A stretch of 64,000 bases of DNA from Staphylococcus argenteus (GTDB lineage Bacteria > Bacillota > Bacilli > Staphylococcales > Staphylococcaceae): contig NC_016941.1 in the NCBI RefSeq assembly GCF_000236925.1, positions 1,364,001-1,428,000 of the forward strand, given 5' to 3'. Positions 1 through 11,920 of this stretch are shown piece after piece. Positions within the stretch are counted from its first letter, which is position 1, and each line of letters begins with the position of its first letter. The notes below the pieces were generated by a model, which made no database searches, was not told the origin of the DNA, and saw only the letters and a list, made by a program, of their open reading frames with translations. Made by a program: the position numbers and the translations under genes.

Positions 1-619
1 CGATTGCACCTTCCTTAATGACAATAATTCGATTAACTAAGCGTTGTAATACAGATAAGTCATGCGATATGACAACTAAATGATTTAAATTCGCAATAGT
101 TTGCTCCTTTAATATACTTATTATATTTTGCTCAGCTATAACATCTAGATTTGATGTAATTTCATCACATATTAAAACACGAGGTTGTGCTAATAATGAA
201 CGCATAATATTAAATCTTTGTAACTGTCCACCACTCACTTCATTTGGATAGTTAGATAATAGTTGTGCATTTAAATCAAAGCTAGATAAATGTTGTAACA
301 ATAATTCTCGTTGATTGTCATCGGCTTTTATTCCACGATAATATTTTAGTGATTCTTTTAATGAGGCTTTCATAGTCCAGTCAGGATTAAAACTAGTCAA
401 TGCGTGTTGAAAAATTGGTAATACAGCATCATCACTTATATAAATTTCCCCATTAGTTGGCTTTAATAAGCCTAATAACAATGCCGCTAAAGTACTTTTA
501 CCACTACCACTTTCACCTAAAATTCCAACATTTTCACCGTCAGCTATGGATAGGCTTATCTTATTTAATATCGTATTCTTCTTATTATAGCTAAATGTCA
601 CATGTTTTAACTCAATCAT
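1..619 (-). CDS. nikE: Nickel/oligopeptide-type ABC transporter ATPase, NikE (3' end cut by window)
   Basis: ATP-binding subunit of an Opp/Dpp/Nik-type importer, acting at the inner face of the membrane. The N-terminal part is visible: Walker A GESGSGKST, signature VSGGQLQR and Walker B VLICDEITSNLD. The reading frame runs off the left window edge, so the C-terminus is missing. The ATG at 619 overlaps the nikD stop by 8 bases, so the two are translationally coupled. It is the last visible gene of a nikB-nikC-nikD-nikE operon. The S. aureus locus in this position (opp2) was shown in published work to be a nickel importer and renamed NikBCDE, with the binding protein NikA encoded elsewhere; no binding-protein gene is seen here. 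Substrate assignment is by gene order and family, not from residues. Confidence 0.85.
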   Translation of the reverse strand, partial: MIELKHVTFSYNKKNTILNKISLSIADGENVGILGESGSGKSTLAALLLGLLKPTNGEIYISDDAVLPIFQHALTSFNPDWTMKASLKESLKYYRGIKADDNQRELLLQHLSSFDLNAQLLSNYPNEVSGGQLQRFNIMRSLLAQPRVLICDEITSNLDVIAEQNIISILKEQTIANLNHLVVISHDLSVLQRLVNRIIVIKEGAI

Positions 620-1385
620 TATAATCCCTCTTTAATTGTGTTCGATATTTAATTAAGAATTCGGTATAAGGTTGTAATGAATCGTACTTAAAGTGATTTA
701 TGTCACCATGCTCAACAATTTCACCATCTTTTATAACATTAATATAGTCACAATATTTTAAAACGTGACTTAAGTTATGTGTGATTATAAATAATGTTTG
801 ACCGTGTTCTTTTACAATGTGTTGAAGTAAATTCATAATTTTATAGCCGTTTATAACATCTAATGATGCCACTGGTTCATCTGCAATAATTAACTCAGGT
901 TCTAGCATTAAAACGCTTGCGATATATACGCGTTCAAGTTGACCGCCAGAAAGTTGGAAACTGTACTTTTTCAATATTTCTTTGCCGCATAAGTTAACCG
1001 CCGACAATGCCTTGTCAATTTGAGATAGTGCTACTTCTTTACTAACTTTAAAATGAGTACGATATATTGCAATCAATTGTTTTTCTAATTTTGAATGGTC
1101 ATTAAAACTTTCAGCATAATTTTGAGAAATATATCCAATGGTGCGACCGTAAAATTGATGCATGTTGTTTACATTTTTATTATAAAAGTAATAATGATCA
1201 TAATGACAACTTAAATCAGGAGGTAAAAATTCTAGCAAAGCTTTTACCGTCAAACTCTTGCCTGCGCCACTTTCTCCAATTAAAGCGTTAATCTTTTGTG
1301 GGTAAATTTTCAGATTGATACCATTTATTAAAGTTTCACCTTTTTGATTCTTAATCATTAAATTTTGTATATCAATGAGACTCAT
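612..1385 (-). CDS. nikD: Nickel/oligopeptide-type ABC transporter ATPase, NikD
   Basis: First ATPase of the importer. It carries Walker [10 protein letters not shown], signature LSGGQLERV, Walker [13 protein letters not shown] and an H-loop ITHNLSHV, so the ATP site looks intact. The ATG at 1385 (257 aa) sits behind GGGGTGAG; an in-frame GTG at 1394 would add three residues and lies inside that ribosome-binding site. It overlaps the end of nikC by 14 bases and nikE by 8, the packing of a single operon. With NikE it should form the heterodimeric motor that drives NikB/NikC. Like other Opp/Nik ATPases, it cannot be assigned a substrate from its own sequence. Confidence 0.85.
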   Translation of the reverse strand: MSLIDIQNLMIKNQKGETLINGINLKIYPQKINALIGESGAGKSLTVKALLEFLPPDLSCHYDHYYFYNKNVNNMHQFYGRTIGYISQNYAESFNDHSKLEKQLIAIYRTHFKVSKEVALSQIDKALSAVNLCGKEILKKYSFQLSGGQLERVYIASVLMLEPELIIADEPVASLDVINGYKIMNLLQHIVKEHGQTLFIITHNLSHVLKYCDYINVIKDGEIVEHGDINHFKYDSLQPYTEFLIKYRTQLKRDYND

Positions 1386-2202
1386 AATACTCACCCCGTT
1401 GTTTCAACAATTTATCTCTTAGCGCGTCACCAGTTAGATTAAAAATTAAAATCGTTGTAGCAATGATGGAAGCAGGTGCAATGAGCATAATTGGATGTGA
1501 TGAAATAAAATCTCTGCCAAGTTGCAACATAGCGCCCCACTCTGGTGTCGGTGGTTGAGCACCTAGACCTATGAAAGATAATGAGCTGATGTATAATATA
1601 ATTTTTCCGAAATCAACCACCATCAAAACGATAATTGACGGCATAATCTTAGGGATTAAGTGTCGTAATAATATCACCCTTGTTGGTACATGAAATAATT
1701 TTGCCATTTTAATGTAAGGTTTGGTAAGCTCGCTATTTACAATACTTCTCGTTAATCTTGTATAATTCATCCATTTTATTATTGTAATTGCAATAACTAA
1801 ATTCCAAATGCTTGGTTGAAAAAAACTTGCTAATGCTATCATGATAATAAATTCCGGTATACTTAATCCGATATCAATAATACGTAATATAATACGCTCT
1901 ACCCATCCTTTTTTATATCCTGCAAGTAATCCGAATGTTATACCGATTATGACGATAGCGAATAATGTTAAGACAGTGATAAATAATGTTGATCGTGCGC
2001 CCACAATAACTCTCGTAAATAAATCACGACCATAGTCATCTGTTCCTAGTAAATGGCCCCAACTTATTGGCTCAAACGTTTGAGATAAGTTAACTTTTGT
2101 TGCATCAGCACTATTCACAAAGAATTGCAAAATTATCATAAGTATTAAATAAATGATAAATAGATAAAATATAAAATTATCTTTAGTCAAACCTCTAAGC
2201 AT
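1372..2202 (-). CDS. nikC: Nickel/oligopeptide-type ABC transporter permease, NikC
   Basis: Integral membrane permease of the DppC/OppC/NikC family, about 276 aa with roughly six membrane segments: one at residues 10-27, then a periplasmic-type loop, then a cluster from about residue 75 on. The cytoplasmic coupling loop that contacts the ATPases is around [12 protein letters not shown] near residues 212-223. The ATG at 2202 lies after a GTGGTG ribosome-binding site; upstream tandem GTG codons at 2214 and 2211 are in frame but are part of that site. It overlaps the end of nikB by 8 bases and nikD by 14. It pairs with NikB as the heterodimeric channel. Confidence 0.85.
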   Translation of the reverse strand: MLRGLTKDNFIFYLFIIYLILMIILQFFVNSADATKVNLSQTFEPISWGHLLGTDDYGRDLFTRVIVGARSTLFITVLTLFAIVIIGITFGLLAGYKKGWVERIILRIIDIGLSIPEFIIMIALASFFQPSIWNLVIAITIIKWMNYTRLTRSIVNSELTKPYIKMAKLFHVPTRVILLRHLIPKIMPSIIVLMVVDFGKIILYISSLSFIGLGAQPPTPEWGAMLQLGRDFISSHPIMLIAPASIIATTILIFNLTGDALRDKLLKQRGEYYESH

Positions 2203-3181
2203 GTTGATCACCACTTTCTAAGATTGATGATACGTTTGAATTATTTTTTTGATTTTTAAAATGTAAACGTTGTTTTGGATCAAGGGATAGACTGAGTAAA
2301 TCAGCAATTGTATTGATTAACACAACAAAAAAACCAATAAATAATACACATCCTTGTATAATTGGATAATCCCGAGATTTAATACTATCCATCAATAAGT
2401 AACCAATGCCAGGTATATCAAATAAATTTTCAATAACCACTGTACCACCAATGAGACTTCCAAGAGAAATACCTAATAATGGAATAATTGGTAAAAGTGT
2501 TGGCTTTAATAAATCATGAATTAATATATAACGTTCACTCATACCACGTAAGCGTGATGCTTTAACTACATTACTTTGATAAAGTGTGAGCAAATTTGAT
2601 CGAACTAAGCGAATGATATACGCACACATTCCTAACGACAATGTAAAGACAGGTAATATAAACTGATTCCATAAAATGCTATCTATATTTAATAAATTGG
2701 TAAAAATGAATAATAATATAATACCAATAAAAAATGCTGGCAAACTGATTGATAAGGTTGACACTGTTCTAATCACTTTATCAGTCAATTTGTGATATCG
2801 TATTGCTGATAGTACACCTAATGGTATCGATATCGCTAATGACAAGATTAACGTTGAAAAAGATATAAGCAAAGTTGGCGGTGCATACTCAAATAGTGAC
2901 TGTGTAACAGGTTCTTTAGTTTCTATACTACGTCCTAAATTTAATTGAAACAATTGTTTCATCCATTGCCACCACTGCGATACGAGTGAATCCTTTAAAC
3001 CCAATTTTTCTTCAGTTGCATTTATTTGTTTTGCCGACACATGTGCCACATCGAGATGAAGTATTTTATCAACTGGATTTCCTGGAGATAATTTCATCAA
3101 AATGAAAGTTAGTGTTGAAATAACAAATAAAACAACTATCATTTGTATCAGTCTATGCAAAATAGACCTTATCATGAACAT
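2195..3181 (-). CDS. nikB: Nickel/oligopeptide-type ABC transporter permease, NikB
   Basis: First gene of the operon; a DppB/OppB/NikB-type permease of 328 aa, the usual family length. It has an N-terminal membrane segment (residues 11-29), an extracytoplasmic loop and then five further hydrophobic segments. The typical permease motif region is at [13 protein letters not shown], near residues 250-262. The ATG at 3181 follows a strong GGAGGGGG ribosome-binding site; a second ATG two codons on is also possible. It has its own leader of about 87 nt with a candidate promoter and hairpin. Nickel specificity is taken from the orthologous S. aureus locus. Confidence 0.85.
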   Translation of the reverse strand: MFMIRSILHRLIQMIVVLFVISTLTFILMKLSPGNPVDKILHLDVAHVSAKQINATEEKLGLKDSLVSQWWQWMKQLFQLNLGRSIETKEPVTQSLFEYAPPTLLISFSTLILSLAISIPLGVLSAIRYHKLTDKVIRTVSTLSISLPAFFIGIILLFIFTNLLNIDSILWNQFILPVFTLSLGMCAYIIRLVRSNLLTLYQSNVVKASRLRGMSERYILIHDLLKPTLLPIIPLLGISLGSLIGGTVVIENLFDIPGIGYLLMDSIKSRDYPIIQGCVLFIGFFVVLINTIADLLSLSLDPKQRLHFKNQKNNSNVSSILESGDQHA

Positions 3182-3511
3182 AAAAGTCCCCCTCCTTGTG
3201 TAAGTTAATCATATTTTGAATTTGTATGAGAATTACACACATTTTCATAACTTACAAATAAAGAACCACGATTCATTATAGTATTATACAAAAAGAAATT
3301 GAAGTAAATTTATTTATTTTGACAATAAACGCTTTTAAAATGAGTATTTTTATTCAGAGTTGATAACCTACAATTTAATATGAATTTACAACTTAAATTT
3401 GAACAAAACAAAAACAACTATAGCACTTTTAATAAATAAATCCGTTCATAAACTTCCATTAAAACAATTTTCAGGGGAAGTTTTTTATTTTGTGCATATA
3501 GTTGTTAAAAT
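3182..3511 (-). promoter_or_regulatory. nikBCDE promoter and leader with inverted repeat
   Basis: A 330-base intergenic stretch on the minus strand. A good -10 (TATAAT at 3280-3275, with a second overlapping copy at 3288-3283) predicts a start near 3268 and a leader of about 87 nt. Within the leader, a perfect 9-bp inverted repeat (TGTAAGTTA / TAACTTACA, arms 3248-3256 and 3199-3207) ends just upstream of the ribosome-binding site. It could be an RNA hairpin or an operator. The rest (3290-3511) is AT-rich; an 8-bp hairpin at 3451-3488 is the only other structure. Confidence 0.45.
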
Positions 3512-3856
3512 TTACTTTTTATCTTTACGGCGGAGTTCAGCACCCTCATAACCATATTTTTCAATTTGCTTTTCTAATTTACGAGCTTTTCTATCTTTAC
3601 GCCAATTTCTAGTGAAATACCATAATAGAAAACTAATGATTAAACTCATGATAGCTAAAAATGCAGCATAACCTAATAATGGTTGATATTTTATATCTTG
3701 AAAATTTGGAATGAAAAAGGCAAGCACGCCTAAAACTACAAATGTAATTACTGCTGATACAAACCATTTATTCAAAACTAAGCAACAGAATACTGTTAAT
3801 AAAATCATTATTAAAGTTGTGATCCATAAATAATTAGGCATATCGAATAATGTCAT
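3512..3856 (-). CDS. Small membrane protein of unknown function
   Basis: I do not recognise a named family. The 114-residue product has three to four hydrophobic segments (about residues 10-30, 31-50 and 60-80), then a highly basic C-terminal tail rich in Lys/Arg (RNWRKDRKARKLEKQ), which by the positive-inside rule should be cytoplasmic. The ATG at 3856 is preferred over the one at 3862 because it lies seven bases after GGAG; the upstream ATG almost touches it. It is transcribed on the minus strand ahead of the nik operon, divergent from pepF. The same small gene sits between opp2 and pepF in S. aureus, so it is conserved in the group. Confidence 0.7.
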   Translation of the reverse strand: MTLFDMPNYLWITTLIMILLTVFCCLVLNKWFVSAVITFVVLGVLAFFIPNFQDIKYQPLLGYAAFLAIMSLIISFLLWYFTRNWRKDRKARKLEKQIEKYGYEGAELRRKDKK

Positions 3857-4062
3857 AACCATTCTCCTTTTATTTCAATACTTTCCTTGTATACATTTTA
3901 TTATAAAATTTCAAAAAATTAAACAATGCTAGTCAGTTTCAATCTTCAATACATAATTTTTCAAGAGAAGTCATTGTATGCATATAGGTATAAAATCGTA
4001 ACATTATCGTTTAGGCTCTAAAATTTTGTATAATGTATGTATTATACCAAAGGAGTGATTAT

Positions 4063-5877
4063 ATGTCTCAAGGTTTACCTTTAAGAGAAGATGTTCCAGT
4101 TTCAGAAACATGGGATTTAACAGATTTATTTAAAGATGATCAACAATACTATGAAAGCATAGAATCCTTACTGCAACAAGCAAATCAATTTCATCATACA
4201 TATGTAACAACATTAAATTCAATCCAACAAATTAATGCTGCTTTAACTGAATTAGAAAATATTTTAATTGCATTAGATCGCTTAAGTAATTATGCTGAAC
4301 TGCGTTTAAGTGTAGATACTAGTAATATAGAGGCACAAGTATTGAGCGCTAAATTAGCTACTACATACGGTAAAATTGTTAGCCAATTATCCTTTGTCGA
4401 GTCAGAAATACTTGAACTCCCAGAGGAAGTACTTCAACAATTAGTAGAATCATGTCCATATCAACACTATATTAAACAGTTAGTTAAGCAAAAGCCATTT
4501 CGATTATCTGCGTCAGTCGAACAAGTATTAGCAACTTTATCACCAACACTAAATAGTCCTTACGATTTATATGGTACGACAAAAATGTTAGATATCACGT
4601 TCGACTCATTTGAACATGAAGGTACAACGTACCCTGTCGACTATGCTACGTTTGAAAATGATTATGAAGATAATAAAGACCCTGAGTTTAGACGTAAAAG
4701 CTTCAAATCATTTAGTGATGCTCTTAGTAAATATCAACATACAACTGCGTCAACGTATAATATGCAAGTTCAACAAGAAAAAATTGAAGCTGATTTACGA
4801 GGATTTGAATCAGTCATCGATTACTTATTACATTCTCAAGAAGTAACTCGTGATATGTTTGACCGTCAAATCGATGTCATTATGCGTGACTTGGTGCCAG
4901 TTATGCAGAAATATGCCAAAATATTACAACGCATTCATGGATTAGATAAGATGCGTTTTGAAGATTTGAAAATTTCTGTAGACCCTGATTATGAACCAGA
5001 AATTTCAATTGAAGACTCAAAAAAATATATTTTCGGTGCATTAAGTGTTTTAGGTGATGACTATACAAACATGCTACGTGACGCTTATGATCAACGATGG
5101 ATCGATTTCGCTCAAAATAAAGGTAAAGATACTGGTGCATTTTGTGCGAGTCCGTACTTTACGCATTCTTATGTTTTTATTTCTTGGACTGGAAAAATGG
5201 CCGAAGCATTTGTATTAGCACATGAATTAGGGCACGCAGGTCATTTTACATTAGCTCAAAAACATCAACCATACCTTGAATCAGAAGCATCAATGTACTT
5301 TGTTGAAGCGCCTTCTACAATGAATGAAATGTTAATGGCCAATTACTTGTTTAACACAAGTGAAAATCCAAGATTTAAACGCTGGGTTATTGGCTCTATT
5401 TTATCTAGAACATATTATCACAACATGGTAACCCATTTATTAGAAGCTGCATATCAGCGTGAAGTATATCGTAAAGTAGATCAAGGGGAGTCATTAAATG
5501 CGCCTACTTTAAATGATATTATGATAAATGTATATAAACAATTTTTCGGAGATGCAGTAGAAATGACTGAGGGTGCTGAATTAACATGGATGCGCCAACC
5601 TCATTACTATATGGGATTATATTCGTATACGTATTCTGCCGGCTTAACAATCGGCACTGTCGTTTCTCAAAAAATTAAAAATGAAGGTCAACCAGCTATT
5701 GATGCTTGGTTAGAAACATTGAAAAAAGGTGGAAGTGTATCACCTGTCGAACTTGCAAAAATTGCGGGTGTAGACATTACTACAGATCAGCCACTAAAAT
5801 CTACAATACAATATATTTCTGATTTAGTAGATGAAGTTGAAAAATTAACAGATGAAATTGAGAAAGCAAATAACTAA
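4063..5877 (+). CDS. pepF: Oligoendopeptidase F (M3B zinc metallopeptidase)
   Basis: Cytoplasmic zinc endopeptidase that cleaves short peptides, 604 aa, the usual PepF length. The N-terminal half is the helical PepF domain and the C-terminal half the M3 catalytic domain. The zinc motif HELGHAGH is at residues 387-394, and the third zinc ligand is probably the Glu of EAPSTMNE near residue 415. The start is the ATG at 4063, seven bases after AAAGGAG; an in-frame ATG at 4033 lies upstream of that site and is unlikely. It is monocistronic, with a terminator at 5911. It may recycle peptides; the link with the neighbouring Opp-type transporter is only positional. Confidence 0.93.
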   Translation: MSQGLPLREDVPVSETWDLTDLFKDDQQYYESIESLLQQANQFHHTYVTTLNSIQQINAALTELENILIALDRLSNYAELRLSVDTSNIEAQVLSAKLATTYGKIVSQLSFVESEILELPEEVLQQLVESCPYQHYIKQLVKQKPFRLSASVEQVLATLSPTLNSPYDLYGTTKMLDITFDSFEHEGTTYPVDYATFENDYEDNKDPEFRRKSFKSFSDALSKYQHTTASTYNMQVQQEKIEADLRGFESVIDYLLHSQEVTRDMFDRQIDVIMRDLVPVMQKYAKILQRIHGLDKMRFEDLKISVDPDYEPEISIEDSKKYIFGALSVLGDDYTNMLRDAYDQRWIDFAQNKGKDTGAFCASPYFTHSYVFISWTGKMAEAFVLAHELGHAGHFTLAQKHQPYLESEASMYFVEAPSTMNEMLMANYLFNTSENPRFKRWVIGSILSRTYYHNMVTHLLEAAYQREVYRKVDQGESLNAPTLNDIMINVYKQFFGDAVEMTEGAELTWMRQPHYYMGLYSYTYSAGLTIGTVVSQKIKNEGQPAIDAWLETLKKGGSVSPVELAKIAGVDITTDQPLKSTIQYISDLVDEVEKLTDEIEKANN

Positions 5878-5910
5878 GATGCGAGACATTTTATAGTAAA
5901 ACAATATAAA

Positions 5911-5948
5911 CCAAGATTTTCACATTATTAATTGTGAGAATCTTGGTT
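5911..5948 (+). terminator. Rho-independent terminator after pepF
   Basis: A 14-bp stem (CCAAGATTTTCACA with TGTGAGAATCTTGG, one G-U pair) with a short loop, followed by TTTTTT. It ends pepF transcription and separates it from the convergent pst-phoU operon. Confidence 0.85.
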
Positions 5949-6014
5949 TTTTGAGGGTTTATGAATAATAGAAATGTATATTTATCGCAAGGGATTTATA
6001 GTAATAACTTAAAG

Positions 6015-6656
6015 TTATTGTTCGTAATGTGTACCTGTTAAATAAAAATAGACACTTTCAGCGATGTTAATAATATGATCACCAATACGTTCTAAATGTC
6101 TTGCTGCTAAATGAGCTTGAGCTGCAACAAATGGATCATTATCAATAAGATACGTTGCGTTAATAATATGACTATATAAGTCATCAATGTCTTGATCTCG
6201 TTCTATAATTTCTCTAATTAATACTGTGTCTTTCTTTTTAAATGCTTGGTCTAAATCTTTTAACATTAACATTGCTAATTTTCCCATTGTTTTTAAACGG
6301 GTTAATACATAATCGTCGGTAATTTTTGTACGCAAGCGAACATTCGCAATACTCGCTGCATTATCACCTATTCTCTCTAAATCTGAAGCGATTTTTAATG
6401 AAGAAATCATCATGCGCAAATCACTCGCAATGGGCTGTTGCTTCGTAATGAGCATAATCACTCGTTCATTAATATCATAATTTAATTGATTGATATGTTT
6501 ATCATTTTTAACTGTTTGTCGTGCAAAACTTCTATCATCTATACTTAATGACTTTATACCATTTTCAATACTCACATAGACATTTGCACCTAATCGACGT
6601 AATTCTTTTATTAAATCATCAAGTTGCTCCTGATATCGTTGTCTAATAATTGCCAT
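6015..6656 (-). CDS. phoU: Phosphate signalling/transport regulator PhoU
   Basis: 213-residue all-helical protein made of two PhoU repeats, each with the E/D-rich metal-binding signature region (ERIGDNAASI near residue 97 and ERIGDHIINI near residue 189). In characterised bacteria PhoU links the Pst transporter to the PhoR sensor kinase and limits phosphate uptake. It is the last gene of pstS-pstC-pstA-pstB-phoU, six bases after pstB. The best ribosome-binding site (AGGAAGG) lies rather far upstream, inside the end of pstB, so expression probably depends on translational coupling. No second PhoU is in the window. Confidence 0.93.
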   Translation of the reverse strand: MAIIRQRYQEQLDDLIKELRRLGANVYVSIENGIKSLSIDDRSFARQTVKNDKHINQLNYDINERVIMLITKQQPIASDLRMMISSLKIASDLERIGDNAASIANVRLRTKITDDYVLTRLKTMGKLAMLMLKDLDQAFKKKDTVLIREIIERDQDIDDLYSHIINATYLIDNDPFVAAQAHLAARHLERIGDHIINIAESVYFYLTGTHYEQ

Positions 6657-6662
6657 TATATA

Positions 6663-8478
<1,816 letters not shown>

Positions 8479-8479
8479 T

Positions 8480-9406
8480 TTAATACTCCTCTCTAAAACG
8501 TTTCGAAATCCATTGAGAAAGTAAATTCATGATTAATGTGAAAATAAATAGCGTGAAACCAACAGCATAGATACTGTAATAGATATTCGATCCGAAAGTT
8601 GCATCGCCTGTCGCTATTTCAACAATGTATCCCGTCATAGTCTGTATTGAACTTGTTAAACTTAATGATGAAGTTGGAGAACTACCTGCTGCTAAAGATA
8701 CAATCATCGTTTCTCCAATGGCTCTTGATATTGCCAAAACAATTGAAGCTACAATACCTGATGTTGCTGCGGGAAGTACGACTCTTGTTGCTACTTCAAA
8801 CTTAGTTGCACCAAGACCATAAGCACCTTCGCGGATTTTTTTAGGTACAGATGCCATTGCATCCTCACTTAAGCTGGTAATAAGCGGAACAATCATGATA
8901 CCAACAACTAGACCAGGACTAATTGCATTAAATTCACCCAATCCAGGTATAATAGTTCTTAATACCGGTGTGACAAATGTTAAAGCGAAGAAACCAAATA
9001 CGATTGTTGGAATACCTGCAAGAATTTCTAATATCGGCTTAATTATTCGACGTGAACGATCGCTTGCATATTCACTTAAATAAATGGCAGCACCTAAACC
9101 AACAGGTACAGCAAACACTGTTGCAATAACAGTAATTTTTAATGTCCCTATTATGAGTGCCCAAATCCCGAATTTGGGATTAGAGCCTGTAGGGTTCCAT
9201 GTCGTTGAAAATAAAAACTCTGTTATTGGAATTCTTGTAAAAAAAGTGATTGTTTCTAAAAGTAAAGTGATTAAAATACCAAGTGTTGTCAATATAGATA
9301 CTGCTGATATAGCAGCTAAAATAACTGGTATAATTTTGTCATTATGCTTCCCTTTTTTGCTATTGTTTTTTTCGATTAAAGCTTTGATATTAGTAGATGA
9401 AGTCAT
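8480..9406 (-). CDS. pstC: Phosphate ABC transporter permease PstC
   Basis: Second permease of the Pst importer, 308 aa, about six membrane segments. The first is at residues 28-50. The coupling loop REGAYGLGATKFEVATRVVL lies near residues 206-225. The start chosen is the ATG at 9406, after AAGAGG; an in-frame ATG at 9466 has no ribosome-binding site. It directly precedes pstA. A gap of 190 bases to pstS holds no gene and no convincing terminator, so it probably belongs to one transcript with pstS at higher dosage upstream. Confidence 0.93.
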   Translation of the reverse strand: MTSSTNIKALIEKNNSKKGKHNDKIIPVILAAISAVSILTTLGILITLLLETITFFTRIPITEFLFSTTWNPTGSNPKFGIWALIIGTLKITVIATVFAVPVGLGAAIYLSEYASDRSRRIIKPILEILAGIPTIVFGFFALTFVTPVLRTIIPGLGEFNAISPGLVVGIMIVPLITSLSEDAMASVPKKIREGAYGLGATKFEVATRVVLPAATSGIVASIVLAISRAIGETMIVSLAAGSSPTSSLSLTSSIQTMTGYIVEIATGDATFGSNIYYSIYAVGFTLFIFTLIMNLLSQWISKRFREEY

Positions 9407-9596
9407 AATCAAACCTCTTTCTATTACTCCCAAAATAATTAAATTTGTAAAATAATGATGAATCACTATTTTAAGTCGATGAGCTTGTCGACTAACTGAA
9501 TGTCAAGGTCAGCTTTTCGATCATTCAAGCGTCATACTCTAAATAATGATTCACCATATCAATCATGTTTTAAGATGAATTTGAAATTACATCTTA

Positions 9597-10565
9597 TTAT
9601 TTTTTATCGTCTGACTTTTTGTCGTCAGATTTTTGGTTTTTATCAATAAATGCCTTTAAATCATCTAATTGAGATTTATAATCTTTTTCTGGTGCCGCTA
9701 CATAGCCTGCATCTTCTGCAGATTTACCTTTATCTTCTAAGACAAATTTGATAAATTCAGACATTACTTTATTTTCTTTTAATGCTTTTTCATTCACATA
9801 AATGAATAATGGTCTACTTAATGCATATGAATTATCTTGAATTGTTTTTTTCGTTGGTTCTGTTGCTTTGCCGTTTTCATCTTTAATTTTTACTTCTTTT
9901 AATTTATCTTTGTTTTGCACATAGAAGTTATAGCCAAAGTAACCGATACCTTCTTTATTTTTTGTTACAGAAGAAACGATTGCATTTGTATCAGCATTTT
10001 TCTCTGCTTTAATATCTTCTTTATTCATTACTTCATTTTCGAAGAAATCATAAGTACCATGACTTGAGTTAGGCGACACTGCATTTATTTTTTTATCTGG
10101 CCATTTACTATTTACATCTTTCCATGTTTTTGCTTTTCCAGAGTAAATTGCTTTAAGTTGCTGTTTGTCTAATTCATCAACAAAGTCATTTTCTTTGTTA
10201 ACTGCAACCGTTACACCATCTTGTGCAATTTTAAACTCTTTGTATTTAATATTTTTATCTTGTAATTTTTGTTTCTCTTCATCTTTAATTGGTCTTGAAG
10301 CATCAGCAAAGTCGATATCTCCTGCAATGAATTTTTGGAAACCAGCACCAGTACCAGCTTGTCCTGCTGAGATTTTAGCATCTGAGTGATCTTGAGCCCA
10401 TTTTTCATTTAATTTTTCAATAATTGGTGCTACTGTTGATGATCCATCACCTTTTGCTTCCCCTTTTAAATCGCTATTACCACTACCACCATTACCGCCA
10501 CCACAAGCGCCTAATAATAGTGTTGCACCTAAAGCTGTAGTACCAACAAATTGCCATTTTTTCAT
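9597..10565 (-). CDS. pstS: Phosphate-binding lipoprotein PstS
   Basis: Extracellular phosphate-binding component of the Pst system, 322 aa. A type II signal peptide with lipobox LLGAC places the lipid-modified Cys at residue 21. A Gly/Ser-rich linker follows, and then the PBP-like fold with the phosphate-binding segment GDGSSTVAP (residues 40-48) and the later SHGTYDFF loop. The C-terminus is a Lys/Asp-rich tail ([11 protein letters not shown]), unusual for the family but common in staphylococcal surface lipoproteins. The start has AGGGAGGA upstream. It is the first gene of the pst operon and is preceded by PhoP-type repeats. Confidence 0.93.
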   Translation of the reverse strand: MKKWQFVGTTALGATLLLGACGGGNGGSGNSDLKGEAKGDGSSTVAPIIEKLNEKWAQDHSDAKISAGQAGTGAGFQKFIAGDIDFADASRPIKDEEKQKLQDKNIKYKEFKIAQDGVTVAVNKENDFVDELDKQQLKAIYSGKAKTWKDVNSKWPDKKINAVSPNSSHGTYDFFENEVMNKEDIKAEKNADTNAIVSSVTKNKEGIGYFGYNFYVQNKDKLKEVKIKDENGKATEPTKKTIQDNSYALSRPLFIYVNEKALKENKVMSEFIKFVLEDKGKSAEDAGYVAAPEKDYKSQLDDLKAFIDKNQKSDDKKSDDKK

Positions 10566-10656
10566 TGAAATATCCTCCCTGTATGAAACACAAATAGTAT
10601 TTGTATTGATTACATCTTTATCTTAACCTTGAATTATTAACCTCATTTTTAGAAAC

Positions 10657-10694
10657 TGTAAATCTTCGATAAAGCTTTGTTAAGAAATCGTAAA
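10657..10694 (-). promoter_or_regulatory. Predicted PhoP box upstream of pstS
   Basis: On the minus strand, four hexamers resembling the PhoP half-site TT(A/T)ACA are spaced 11, 11 and 10 bases apart: TTTACG (10694-10689), TTAACA (10683-10678), TTATCG (10672-10667) and TTTACA (10662-10657). This is the direct-repeat layout of Bacillus-type PhoP boxes, about 90-130 bases before the pstS start. It suggests induction by PhoPR under phosphate limitation. From 10695 to 10836 I see nothing further. Confidence 0.6.
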
Positions 10695-10836
10695 TATTAA
10701 TTTTTGTTGTTTTATAAAATATTGATTCATAGGTAAAATTAAAATGTTTCTGGAAGAATTATCGAAATTTAAATATGGACAATAAAAATGGACAGACGAA
10801 AAACTATTTCATCAGTCCGATTTAATATTGAACATA

Positions 10837-10868
10837 AAACAACACGCATCCTAAGAAGCGTGTTGTTT
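10837..10868 (-). terminator. Terminator after cvfB
   Basis: An 11-bp perfect stem (AAACAACACGC with GCGTGTTGTTT) and a 10-base loop, 4 bases past the cvfB stop. On the minus strand it is followed by a short T-rich stretch. Confidence 0.8.
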
Positions 10869-10872
10869 GTAT

Positions 10873-11775
10873 TTATTCTTTTGAGTCAATTCGACTCCAA
10901 CCTTTTTTAGTTAAAGTGATTTTACCTGTTTCTATATTAATAATCTTCTGTTTATATAAGTGGCCGATTGCACGTTTGAATGAACCTTTACTCATATTAA
11001 ATACTTCTTTAATTGCTTCAGGGCTTGATTTGTCCCAGAAAGGTAATTCACCATCATATTCAACTAGTAAATCAAAGATGACTTGGCCGTCATCGTCTAA
11101 ACGTTCATGCGCAAGTGGTAAAAATGAACCGTTTAGCTCACCTTTATCGTTATGTCCAATAATTCTAACTTGAACAGATTCACCTAATCGCGGTTCCGCT
11201 TTACGTTCTGATTCATGTACAAAAATTTTGTAACCTGATTCGCTTAATAAGAAGCTTCCAATTCGTAATACGCGGTATGGTTTGGCTTCAATAACTTCAT
11301 TTTTTAAATTATCATCGTGTACAGGTGTAAACATGTTTTCTACTACAGATTCACTTGCTAAACGCCCATACATATGATTTTCACGATCAATTCGTAATGT
11401 AACTAGCAAATGATCTCCTGGTTGTGGCCATAGTGATTTCACTTTTGGTAAGTCTTCCCATGGTACTAAAACTTCACGAGGTAATCCGACATCTATGCGT
11501 GCTCCATCGCGATCCGTTTTAAGTACTTTAGCAAAATCATATTTATCTTTCGTAATATCAGGCATATTTTGAGTTGCAAATAATTCACCTGAACGGTTTG
11601 GATAAATGAAGAAACTATATTCTTCACCTACTTCTAATTCATCATCATCGTTCATTTCTGATTGGTTTAATTTAACGTTTTCACCATTTGGTCCTTTTAA
11701 AAGGTAAGTTGAGCCTTGTAACCCTACTACTTCAAGGAATTCTATAGAACCTACTATATCTTTGTCTAATGCCAT
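10873..11775 (-). CDS. cvfB: Conserved virulence factor B (S1-domain RNA-binding protein)
   Basis: 300-residue protein matching the CvfB/YitL family in length and layout: S1-like OB-fold domains (about residues 1-65, 70-140 and 145-215) followed by a winged-helix domain at the C-terminus (about 230-295). In S. aureus, CvfB binds RNA and affects agr, haemolysin and protease expression. The ATG at 11775 follows GAAGGAGAAT. It is monocistronic, with its own terminator, divergent from the ABC-F gene at 11921; the 145 bases between them must hold both promoters. Confidence 0.9.
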   Translation of the reverse strand: MALDKDIVGSIEFLEVVGLQGSTYLLKGPNGENVKLNQSEMNDDDELEVGEEYSFFIYPNRSGELFATQNMPDITKDKYDFAKVLKTDRDGARIDVGLPREVLVPWEDLPKVKSLWPQPGDHLLVTLRIDRENHMYGRLASESVVENMFTPVHDDNLKNEVIEAKPYRVLRIGSFLLSESGYKIFVHESERKAEPRLGESVQVRIIGHNDKGELNGSFLPLAHERLDDDGQVIFDLLVEYDGELPFWDKSSPEAIKEVFNMSKGSFKRAIGHLYKQKIINIETGKITLTKKGWSRIDSKE

Positions 11776-11920
11776 GTTATTCTCCTTCGATTCTTGTATT
11801 CTTAATTATTATAACATGTGTGAGTCAATCTATCATTACAACTTATATGAGGTCGAAACTGTGACGATTATATGATATAATTCTTCCGTTAGAATATCGA
11901 ATGAAAAAAGGAGAAAATGC

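Noticed and set aside
3451..3488. Hairpin with a T run as terminator of the small membrane protein gene
   Set aside because: The T run is on the plus strand, while the neighbouring genes are on the minus strand; only a weak 8-bp stem.
9084..9455. Long open frame opposite pstC
   Set aside because: Antisense shadow of a membrane protein gene; low-complexity, no start signal.
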